From JAVBQF01 sp031549195 (GTDB taxonomy: Bacteria > Bacillota_I > Bacilli_A > RF39 > UBA660): a DNA stretch of 6,407 nucleotides. How positions within the stretch are numbered: the stretch's first letter is position 1; each line of letters starts with the position of its first letter. Shown here piece by piece: positions 1 through 5,406 of the stretch. The stretch spans positions 1 to 6,407 of the forward strand of contig JAVBQF010000035.1 in the NCBI GenBank assembly GCA_031549195.1. The letters are read 5' to 3'. The notes under the pieces were generated by a model. The model was not told the origin of the DNA. It saw nothing but the letters and a program-made list of their open reading frames with translations, and made no database searches. The translations under genes were made by a program, and so were the position numbers.

Positions 1-2
1 TG

Positions 3-1139
3 TATGAGAATTCAGGAATGGAAGAATACATTACAACCCCATTTAGTTTAGAAAGAGAACAGCAAGTATATATAAAAAGCGTGGATGGAAATGGTAATGA
101 ATCAGAAGTATCAAGTACCTATATAAGAATAGATAAGACAGCCCCGGAGTGCACATTAAGCAATAGTGGAATATTAACGGGAAGTACAGTAACATGGGCA
201 AGTAAGACTGATGCCTTAAGTGGAATAAAAGAATATGGACTAAGTAATAGTACGACAGCAATATACAACAGTAGTACATCCTATACATTATCATCAGCAG
301 GTAGTATAACAGTATATGGATATATAAAAGACAATGCTGGAAATGCTACAAGTTGTTTTAATACAATAACTGTTATAAATCCTGTATATACATATGACTA
401 TACTGGAGCTGTACAAACACTTACTGTACCAGTTAATGGAACATATAAAATAGAATTGTGGGGAGCTAGTGGCAGTGGTGGTGCTAATTATCATGGTAAA
501 GGCGCGTATACAACTGGAAATATATATTTAGAAGCGGCAACTGTCCTTTATGTTTATGTTGGAGGTACAACGTGGACATATGTTGGTGGATGGAACGGCG
601 GTGGAAATGGTGTTAATCCAACGGGAACTGGTGGCGGTGGTGCGACAGATATTAGATTTGGTGGAACTGGATTAGTAAATCGAATAATGGTTGCAGCTGG
701 CGGTGGTGGTGGCGCTGCTGATAGTTATGCTAATGCCTATCCTACATGCGCAACCCATGGTGGTGCTGCCGGTGGATTAAATGGATCAGCTGGAGGTAAT
801 CTCAGAGCTTTATACGGTGGTGCTGGCGGAACCCAAACATCTGGTGCATCGTTTGGCAATGGAGGATCTGCATCATCCGATGCAAATGCAAGCGGAGGTG
901 GCGGTGGATATTATGGTGGACATGGTGCATCTAGACCTACAGGGGATCTATCTGCTGGCGGTGGTGCGGGCGGTTCATCCTTCATATCGGGGTACCCTGG
1001 ATGTAATGCAGTAAACGCAAGTGGAACACATACAGGACAGGCTAACCACTTTTCTGGAAAAGTATTTACTAGTATGTCAATGACGGCAGGTGCTCGTTCT
1101 GGTAGTGGTTCTGCAACAATTACACTTGTTGGTCAATAA
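3..1139 (+). CDS. Secreted/surface protein, C-terminal part: Ig-like repeats plus glycine-rich (ALK/LTK-like) domain; 5' end outside window
   Basis: The reading frame is open to the left edge, so this is the C-terminal 378 residues of a longer protein; the Met at base 18 is internal. About residues 1-40 end an Ig-like module (VDGNGNESE, then the linker YIRIDKTAP). A second module spans about 41-125 (ECTLSNSG to FNTITVIN). From about 128 the hallmarks of the Gly_rich family appear in order: YDYTGAVQTLTVP, GTYKIELWGASG, GGGGATDIRF, RIMVAAGGGGG, GGGGGYYGG, AGGGAGGSSFIS, and a closing GSGSATITLV. The 'DKTAP' linkers and Ig-like repeats are typical of large exported proteins of Bacillota, so extracellular location is likely. 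No LPXTG motif, positive tail or membrane segment follows the glycine-rich domain, so any anchor would have to be N-terminal. Ligand and role are unknown; adhesion is a guess. Domain calls are from recognised motifs only. Confidence 0.88.
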   Translation, partial: YENSGMEEYITTPFSLEREQQVYIKSVDGNGNESEVSSTYIRIDKTAPECTLSNSGILTGSTVTWASKTDALSGIKEYGLSNSTTAIYNSSTSYTLSSAGSITVYGYIKDNAGNATSCFNTITVINPVYTYDYTGAVQTLTVPVNGTYKIELWGASGSGGANYHGKGAYTTGNIYLEAATVLYVYVGGTTWTYVGGWNGGGNGVNPTGTGGGGATDIRFGGTGLVNRIMVAAGGGGGAADSYANAYPTCATHGGAAGGLNGSAGGNLRALYGGAGGTQTSGASFGNGGSASSDANASGGGGGYYGGHGASRPTGDLSAGGGAGGSSFISGYPGCNAVNASGTHTGQANHFSGKVFTSMSMTAGARSGSGSATITLVGQ

Positions 1140-1176
1140 AACAAAACAATTGAAGACTCCGGTAGAAGAAGAAATG

Positions 1177-1204
1177 AAAAAGACAGTCGATCAGGCTGTT
1201 TTTT
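1177..1204 (+). terminator. Intrinsic terminator after the glycine-rich protein gene
   Basis: A 12-pair stem (arms 1177-1188 and 1194-1205 region, core ACAGTC / GGCTGT with one T-G and one G-T wobble) encloses the loop GATCA and runs straight into a T-tract. It lies 37 bases after the stop codon and separates the surface protein gene from the ABC operon. Confidence 0.8.
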
Positions 1205-1280
1205 ATGTGAATAAGGAATTTTATAAAACAGTTTCATATACTCTTCAAATATATTTCATAAATTTAACACAATAAATGGG

Positions 1281-1286
1281 TATACT
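1281..1286 (+). promoter_or_regulatory. Possible -10 box (TATACT) for the ABC transporter operon
   Basis: TATACT differs from TATAAT at one position and lies in the only gap upstream of the operon after a terminator, so a promoter is expected nearby. The best -35 candidate, TTCATA at 1255-1260, has a 20-base spacer, which is too long. Transcription would begin near 1293 and give a very short leader just containing the ribosome binding site at 1295-1302. A second TATACT at 1237-1242 is an alternative. Weak call. Confidence 0.3.
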
Positions 1287-1306
1287 TTAAGAGTAAGGAG
1301 GAATTT

Positions 1307-2812
1307 ATGTATATATTTAAGAATGCTTATTTGAGCATAATTAGGGGCAAGGGTAGAAATATTTTAATTGGTATAATTGTTACAATTATTACTGTTGGAG
1401 CATTAATAGCAATAACTATTAATAAAAGTGGTAATGATCTGATTGATAGTTATATTGAGGATAACAAACTTGCAGTTAGCTTTCAACTTAACACTATGGA
1501 ATTAAGAGGAGCAACAGATGATATTAAAGAAGCATTTAAGACACTGTCAGTTGATTCAATTAAAAAGTATGCTGATTCAGATTATATTGAAGGGTATTAT
1601 TATACACTTCAAGCAATGCTATCTAGTAGTGATATTGAAGCAATCGATGATTCAACTATGAAGTTTGAAGATGAGTCAAAGAATGTGGTAACAAATGAAT
1701 TTGGTCCAGATGGAAGAGGTGGAAACACAAACTTTAGAAGTATGGGCGATTTTAGATTTACTGCATACTCAGATTTCTCATATCTAGAAGATTTCTTAAA
1801 TGGCAATAAAAAAATAATTAGTGGGTCAATGATTGAAGCTACTAATACTGAAAATGCAATTGTTATTAGCGAAGAATTAGCTAAAGAAAACGAATTGAAA
1901 ACAGGGGATGAAGTAACTTTTTATTTACCAGAAGATGAAGATACCGTATTTACCTACAAAATAGTAGGAATTTATGAAGAAGTAACAAAAGAAGAAGATA
2001 ACAATAGCTTTATGGGAATGAAGGGAATGACAAGTAGTAATACAATTTACACTAATATAACGTCTTTAAATGCTATAACATTAGCTACTGAAGATGATAG
2101 TTATACAACAACAGGACCTATTCGTATAATGGCAGGGAATGGATTAACTGCTAAATTTTATTTAAAAAATAAAGATAATTTAGAAAAATTTGAATCTGAA
2201 GTTAAAGAAAAAGGATTAAGTAATTATTATCAATTAGTTACTAATGAAGAAGAAATATTAGCCAATTTAAAACCTATTCAAAATTTAAGTGATTATTCTT
2301 TCAGTTTCTTAATCGTAATATTAATAATAGGTGCGATTGTACTGGGTGTTATCAATATGATTAATATTAGAGAAAGAAAATATGAAATTGGAGTATTACG
2401 TGCGATTGGTATGAAAAAAAGTAAAGTTGCAATGCAATTAGTATCTGAAATATTAATGGTTGCCTTTGTTGCATTAATAATAGGCACCACATTAGGTATA
2501 GCATTGTCTCAGCCAGTAACCGATAGACTTCTTGCAAGTGAAATTGAATCATATAAAGAGTCTCAAAATCAAATAAACGAAAACTTTGGATCAGGTAACT
2601 TTACAAGGGGTCCAGGTGGCGGTGGAATGATGCAACAAAGAGTCAATAATGCTAATGGAAATTATGTTGAATCATTAGCACTTAATGTAGATGGCGCAAC
2701 CATTGGGAAAGTGTTGCTTGCAAGTTTAATTCTTGTTAGCGTATCCGGATTAGTATCTGTTATGTCTATTAATAAATATGATCCTAATAAGATACTCCAA
2801 AATAGATCGTAA
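1307..2812 (+). CDS. ABC transporter permease, MacB/FtsX family
   Basis: This 501-residue membrane subunit has the four-helix MacB/FtsX layout. TM1 is about 19-38, followed by a large extracytoplasmic domain of about 40-330. TM2 is about 331-352, then the cytoplasmic coupling segment INIRERKYEIGVLRAIGMKK (353-372), which is highly characteristic of the family. TM3 is about 379-400 and TM4 about 466-487, with a short tail ending YDPNKILQNRS. The start is ATG after AAGGAGGA at 1295-1302, and the N-terminus MYIFKNAYLSIIRGKGRN is typical of these permeases. The ATPase gene follows directly. Members export peptides, drugs or lipids, or act as mechanotransmitters that respond to antibiotics; the substrate cannot be read from the sequence. 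No membrane-fusion adaptor or two-component system is adjacent in the window. The TM3-TM4 loop, about 65 residues, is long and contains a Gly/Met-rich patch (GPGGGGMM, 436-442). Confidence 0.92.
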   Translation: MYIFKNAYLSIIRGKGRNILIGIIVTIITVGALIAITINKSGNDLIDSYIEDNKLAVSFQLNTMELRGATDDIKEAFKTLSVDSIKKYADSDYIEGYYYTLQAMLSSSDIEAIDDSTMKFEDESKNVVTNEFGPDGRGGNTNFRSMGDFRFTAYSDFSYLEDFLNGNKKIISGSMIEATNTENAIVISEELAKENELKTGDEVTFYLPEDEDTVFTYKIVGIYEEVTKEEDNNSFMGMKGMTSSNTIYTNITSLNAITLATEDDSYTTTGPIRIMAGNGLTAKFYLKNKDNLEKFESEVKEKGLSNYYQLVTNEEEILANLKPIQNLSDYSFSFLIVILIIGAIVLGVINMINIRERKYEIGVLRAIGMKKSKVAMQLVSEILMVAFVALIIGTTLGIALSQPVTDRLLASEIESYKESQNQINENFGSGNFTRGPGGGGMMQQRVNNANGNYVESLALNVDGATIGKVLLASLILVSVSGLVSVMSINKYDPNKILQNRS

Positions 2813-2818
2813 AGGAGG
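2811..2818 (+). promoter_or_regulatory. Ribosome binding site AAAGGAGG overlapping the permease stop codon
   Basis: The last two bases of the permease stop codon TAA (2810-2812) are the first bases of AAAGGAGG, which is 4 bases from the ATG at 2823. This sets the start of the ATPase gene at 2823 rather than at the in-frame upstream ATG at 2778, and indicates coupled translation of the two subunits. Confidence 0.8.
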
Positions 2819-2822
2819 AAAA

Positions 2823-3479
2823 ATGAATATAATAAAATGCGAAAATGTAGGATTTACTTATGATAATAATAAGTGGGTATTAAGAAATTTAAATATTGAA
2901 TTCGAATCAGGTAAAATCTATGGAATATATGGTAAAAGTGGTGCTGGTAAAACAACTCTTCTAGCACTTCTTGCTGGTCTTGAAACGTCATCAGAAGGTA
3001 GTATATTTTATAAAGATAAGGACCTATCTAAGATAAACAGAGATGAATATCGTAGTAATGAGGTAGGAATAATATTTCAATCCTATAATTTACTTCCTCA
3101 TTTAACTGCTTTAGAAAACGTTATATTATCTATGGATATTAGTAATTTAAAAGTGAAAGATAAAGCTAAGAAAGCCATGAGTTTATTAAAGAAAGTTAAT
3201 CTTGATGAAGCAAAAGCAAATAGAAGAGTCTTGCAATTATCTGGTGGAGAACAGCAACGTGTAGCAATTGCAAGAGCACTCTCTTATGATTGTGATATCA
3301 TACTAGCGGATGAACCAACGGGTAACCTTGATCATGATAATGAAAAAGAGATAATAGATATACTTACAAAGCTTGCGCATGAGGATGATAAATGTATTAT
3401 AGTTATATCTCATTCACCGTCGGTAAGAGAAAAAATGGAAGTAATATATACACTGGAAAATGGTAAGTTAAAAAAATAA
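2823..3479 (+). CDS. ABC transporter ATP-binding protein, MacB/LolD/FtsE type
   Basis: This is a 218-residue cytoplasmic ATPase that powers the permease encoded just upstream. All nucleotide-binding motifs are intact and correctly spaced: Walker A GKSGAGKT at 37-44, Q-loop Gln86 in IIFQSYNLLPHLTALENV, signature LSGGE at 139-143 followed by QQRVAIARAL, Walker B DIILADEP at 158-165 with Glu164 as the catalytic base, D-loop GNLD at 167-170, and H-loop His197 in IVISHS. The sequence 'LPHLTALENV' and the 'DEPTGNLD' wording place it in the MacB/LolD/FtsE/SalX branch, which matches an FtsX-like partner. The length is normal for the family. The ATG at 2823 is preferred over 2778 because of the strong ribosome binding site and because the family N-terminus (here MNIIKCENVGFTY) begins there. 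Both genes appear to share one transcript ending at the hairpin just downstream. Confidence 0.95.
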   Translation: MNIIKCENVGFTYDNNKWVLRNLNIEFESGKIYGIYGKSGAGKTTLLALLAGLETSSEGSIFYKDKDLSKINRDEYRSNEVGIIFQSYNLLPHLTALENVILSMDISNLKVKDKAKKAMSLLKKVNLDEAKANRRVLQLSGGEQQRVAIARALSYDCDIILADEPTGNLDHDNEKEIIDILTKLAHEDDKCIIVISHSPSVREKMEVIYTLENGKLKK

Positions 3480-3485
3480 GTAAAC

Positions 3486-3524
3486 AAAATACTGTCTTTT
3501 ACAAGATAGTATTTTATTGTTTTT
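3486..3524 (+). terminator. Strong intrinsic terminator of the ABC operon
   Basis: A 13-pair stem (arms 3486-3498 and 3503-3515, one G-T wobble) with a 4-base loop TTAC lies 6 bases after the ATPase stop codon. It is followed by a T-rich stretch ATTGTTTTT. The stem is AT-rich at its base, but it is long and correctly placed. Confidence 0.85.
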
Positions 3525-3545
3525 ATCCGAAAAATAAGTTATAAT
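3517..3545 (+). promoter_or_regulatory. Sigma-A-type promoter for the TAM41-like gene
   Basis: A perfect -10 box TATAAT at 3540-3545 is preceded by exactly 17 bases and a -35-like TTGTTT at 3517-3522 (first three bases of TTGACA conserved). Transcription would start near 3552, just upstream of the AAAGGAG ribosome binding site at 3557-3563. The -35 box sits inside the T-rich tail of the preceding terminator. Confidence 0.75.
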
Positions 3546-3568
3546 AGTTTGCAATCAAAGGAGTAAAT

Positions 3569-4618
3569 ATGGAAACAACATATGCTAAAAGAAAAATAGA
3601 GTCGTTAGTATCACTATTCCCAGAAACTGATGCAGTTTTTGGATATGGATCAGGTGCTTTTTATCAACCAGGTTATGATGATAAAACAAAGAAGCAATTG
3701 GATGTAATTATTGCAGTAGATAATATAGTTGAGTGGAATAAAAGAAATATAATTGATAATCCAACTCTTTATCCTTTGTTATCCAAGGTCTTTTATAGTA
3801 GGGCAACAGAAGAAAGACAAAAGAATGGTGCTAGAATATGTTATACATCTTATATCAATGCAGCTGGTGAAACATTCAAAATTGGAGTAATAGAAACAAA
3901 GGATTTAATAAGTGACTTGTTAAATTGGGATACTTTTTATTTAGCAGGTAGGTTTCAAAAAGAAATGCTAACGGTTAAAGGTGATAAGAGGATTGAACAA
4001 GCAAATAAGATAAATAGGTATAATGCTCTAACTTTAGCGTTTCTAATGCTCGATACAAAAATGGCCAATACTAAAGAGGAAGTTTATAGAAGCATATGTT
4101 CACTGTCCTATCTTGGCGATTCAAGAAAGAAATTAGGTGCTGAAGATCCAGAAAAGGAGAAAAAATTACTTAAAGGAAGTTTTGAATTTTTTAATTCAAC
4201 ATATTTACCCGATGAAAGATGGAGCATTAATCAAGATGGAACAGTAAGTGTTAATTGTGTTGAACTTGAAAAGGCAGTTTCAAAACTACCAGTATCATTT
4301 AAAAGTGCTATAAATGATGCAAAGAGAGAAAATGGTTTAAGTGATTTAACTTCTCCATTAATAAGGGAAACTATAGCTAACCATTTAAAGAAACTTAATT
4401 CTATTAGTAGTAAGAAACAAACAAGAAAGGGAATATATACAACTGGAGTTGGAAGAAGCATTAGATATGCAGGTGCAAAATTAATGAAAGGGCTAACTCC
4501 AAAATTTAAAAATTTAAAAGTAAGATTTAGTAATTTCGTAAAGCACAGTGACAAAATCAATGCTGATGATAATGGTAAAAGTAAAGTAAAAGCTAAAAGA
4601 ACTATAGTAAAAAACTAA
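3569..4618 (+). CDS. tam41: TAM41/Mmp37-like phosphatidate cytidylyltransferase (CDP-diacylglycerol synthase)
   Basis: The family makes CDP-diacylglycerol from phosphatidic acid and CTP, the precursor for phosphatidylglycerol and cardiolipin. It acts as a peripheral membrane enzyme; in eukaryotes it sits at the mitochondrial inner membrane. The 349-residue product shows the family blocks in order: FGYGSGAFYQ at 24-33 (nucleotidyltransferase GS motif), QLDVIIAVDN at 43-52 with acidic Asp45 and Asp51, ARICYTSYI at 88-96, FKIGVIETKDLISDLLNWDTFYLAGR at 103-128, ALTLAFLML at 153-161, SLSYLGDSRKKLG at 178-190, and TRKGIYTTG at 285-293. Similarity runs along the whole length, so this is not just a shared nucleotidyltransferase fold. 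A Lys/Arg-rich tail (about 294-349) is longer than in the animal protein as I recall it. ATG at 3569 follows AAAGGAG with 5-base spacing. The gene is monocistronic, between its own promoter and terminator. Catalytic activity is inferred from the family. Confidence 0.88.
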   Translation: METTYAKRKIESLVSLFPETDAVFGYGSGAFYQPGYDDKTKKQLDVIIAVDNIVEWNKRNIIDNPTLYPLLSKVFYSRATEERQKNGARICYTSYINAAGETFKIGVIETKDLISDLLNWDTFYLAGRFQKEMLTVKGDKRIEQANKINRYNALTLAFLMLDTKMANTKEEVYRSICSLSYLGDSRKKLGAEDPEKEKKLLKGSFEFFNSTYLPDERWSINQDGTVSVNCVELEKAVSKLPVSFKSAINDAKRENGLSDLTSPLIRETIANHLKKLNSISSKKQTRKGIYTTGVGRSIRYAGAKLMKGLTPKFKNLKVRFSNFVKHSDKINADDNGKSKVKAKRTIVKN

Positions 4619-4632
4619 ATATATTTAATTTG

Positions 4633-4660
4633 AAAGTGGATACAAAATATCTACTTTTTT
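4633..4660 (+). terminator. Intrinsic terminator after the TAM41-like gene
   Basis: A 10-pair stem (arms 4633-4642 and 4648-4657, AAAGTGGATA with TATCTACTTT, one G-T wobble) and 5-base loop CAAAA lead into six Ts at 4655-4660. It begins 14 bases after the stop codon and insulates the gene from the pilus operon. Confidence 0.85.
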
Positions 4661-4681
4661 GTATTCTGTTTTGGCTTTGTA

Positions 4682-4690
4682 TGATATAAT
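4682..4690 (+). promoter_or_regulatory. Extended -10 promoter (TGATATAAT) for the tad-like operon
   Basis: A perfect TATAAT at 4685-4690 is preceded by TG plus one base, the extended -10 pattern that relaxes the need for a -35 box. The 17-base-spaced -35 position (4662-4667, TATTCT) is poor; TTGTAT at 4659-4664 is better but 20 bases away. The predicted start, near 4697, leaves a short leader before the ribosome binding site. Confidence 0.65.
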
Positions 4691-4702
4691 GTTTATGATA
4701 AT

Positions 4703-4710
4703 AGGGGTGG
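4703..4710 (+). promoter_or_regulatory. Non-canonical ribosome binding site AGGGGTGG of the tadE-like gene
   Basis: AGGGGTGG lies 4 bases before the ATG at 4715. It can still pair with the 16S tail using G-T pairs, but it is weaker than the AAGGAGG sites of the ABC genes. The next two genes also have GGG-type sites (AAGGGTG near 5044-5050 and AGGGGA at 5395-5400), so the operon appears tuned to moderate translation. Confidence 0.55.
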
Positions 4711-4714
4711 TATA

Positions 4715-5065
4715 ATGAGAAACAATAAAGCACAAGCTCTAATTGAATTTGTATTAATTTTACCAGTACTTATTATGATTATATTTGCTGTCTTTGACTT
4801 TGGAAGAATATATGTTGCAAAAAATAAAGTCGAAAATATAACAAGTGATGCAATTAGATATATAGAAGCGGATAAAGACTTTGACGATATTGAGGAAATA
4901 ATAAAAAAAGATAATGATATAGATGAACTTAATATAACAGTTGAAGATGAAAGTTATTTAATGATATATATATCCAAAAAGATAGCTTATATTACACCAG
5001 GAATTAATTTAATATTAGGAGATAACTATGAAATTCTATCAGTAAGGGTGATTCCTTATGAATAA
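4715..5065 (+). CDS. tadE: TadE-like pilus pseudopilin
   Basis: This is a 116-residue protein with the N-terminal TadE signature: a short basic tail MRNNK, then AQALIEFVLILPVL with Glu11, one hydrophobic helix at about 8-28, and the conserved FDFGRIY (26-32) just outside the membrane. The other 85 or so residues form a small, acidic extracytoplasmic region of unknown structure. TadE proteins are minor pseudopilins of Tad/Flp (tight adherence) pili, which are related to type II secretion and type IV pili; they are processed by a prepilin peptidase and needed for pilus assembly. It is first in an operon with TadG-like, TadZ-like and probable TadA genes, which supports the call. The first ATG after the ribosome binding site gives the normal short pre-helix tail. 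The stop overlaps the next start. Confidence 0.8.
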   Translation: MRNNKAQALIEFVLILPVLIMIIFAVFDFGRIYVAKNKVENITSDAIRYIEADKDFDDIEEIIKKDNDIDELNITVEDESYLMIYISKKIAYITPGINLILGDNYEILSVRVIPYE

Positions 5066-5396
5066 GAATGGACAAGTATTAATCATATTTGTAATGCTTA
5101 TACCAGTTTTACTAATAGCAATTGCATATGCGGTTGATACTTCATTAATAATGTATCATAAAAATAAACTTGATAACTTAAATGATTTGGTTGTAGATTA
5201 TATAGTTAAAGATGATTTGCCTGCTGATAAGATAAAAGAATTAATTATAAAGAATGATAGTGAAGTTAAACTTACTGAATTAATACTTGATGATGAAATA
5301 CGTTTAGAATTAGCAAAAGAGGTTAATAGTTTATTTGGTAATATTATTGGAAAAGACAAATATTTAATTACATCAAATAAAAAAGTAAATAGATAG
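5058..5396 (+). CDS. Small TadG-like pilus-assembly membrane protein
   Basis: This 112-residue protein starts MNKNGQVLIIFVMLIPVLLIAIAYAVDTS, the pattern of the TadG-like/putative Flp pilus-assembly N-terminal domain: a GQ or GA motif, one hydrophobic helix (about 7-27), then AxDTS-type residues where TadG proteins usually read 'GlavDvg'. After the helix is only about 85 residues of charged, mostly helical-looking sequence, so it lacks the large C-terminal domain (often von Willebrand-like) of standard TadG. It may be a minimal TadG or a TadF-type pseudopilin; family assignment is motif-based. The start codon overlaps the last codons of the tadE-like gene by 8 bases, and the ribosome binding site AAGGGTG lies inside that gene, implying translational coupling and perhaps a complex of the two proteins. 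Confidence 0.65.
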   Translation: MNKNGQVLIIFVMLIPVLLIAIAYAVDTSLIMYHKNKLDNLNDLVVDYIVKDDLPADKIKELIIKNDSEVKLTELILDDEIRLELAKEVNSLFGNIIGKDKYLITSNKKVNR

Positions 5397-5406
5397 GGGA
5401 ATTAAT

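Noticed and set aside
18..20. ATG as the start of the glycine-rich protein
   Set aside because: The frame is open upstream to the window edge and the residues before it (YENSG) continue an Ig-like module. There is no ribosome binding site, so the gene begins outside the window.
43..494. Two minus-strand open frames (43-294 and 294-494) under the surface protein
   Set aside because: Their products are Tyr/Ile/Ser/Cys-rich low-complexity sequence, as expected from the reverse complement of Ser/Thr/Ile-rich codons; no start signals were seen.
640..1000. Glycine-codon tracts (GGTGGTGGC and similar) as a tandem DNA repeat or CRISPR-like array
   Set aside because: Units are irregular in length and sequence and all stay in frame; they are explained by runs of glycine in the Gly_rich domain.
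781..1275. Plus-strand open frames 781-1014 and 1090-1275 in another frame
   Set aside because: The first lies entirely inside the glycine-rich coding region; the second crosses the stop codon and the intrinsic terminator at 1177-1204. Neither has a credible ribosome binding site.
2778..2780. In-frame ATG as an earlier start for the ABC ATPase
   Set aside because: It lies inside the end of the permease gene without a good ribosome binding site. The ATG at 2823 has AAAGGAGG before it and gives the normal family N-terminus.
4231..4560. 109-codon open frame on the minus strand inside the TAM41-like gene
   Set aside because: It is antisense to a gene with clear family motifs and has no ribosome binding site or recognisable motif; it is a shadow of the coding strand in AT-rich DNA.
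4689..4713. Tiny 8-codon open frame (ATG TTT ATG ...) before the tadE-like gene, as a leader peptide
   Set aside because: Its first ATG overlaps the -10 box, so it would not be on the transcript from that promoter, and it has no ribosome binding site.
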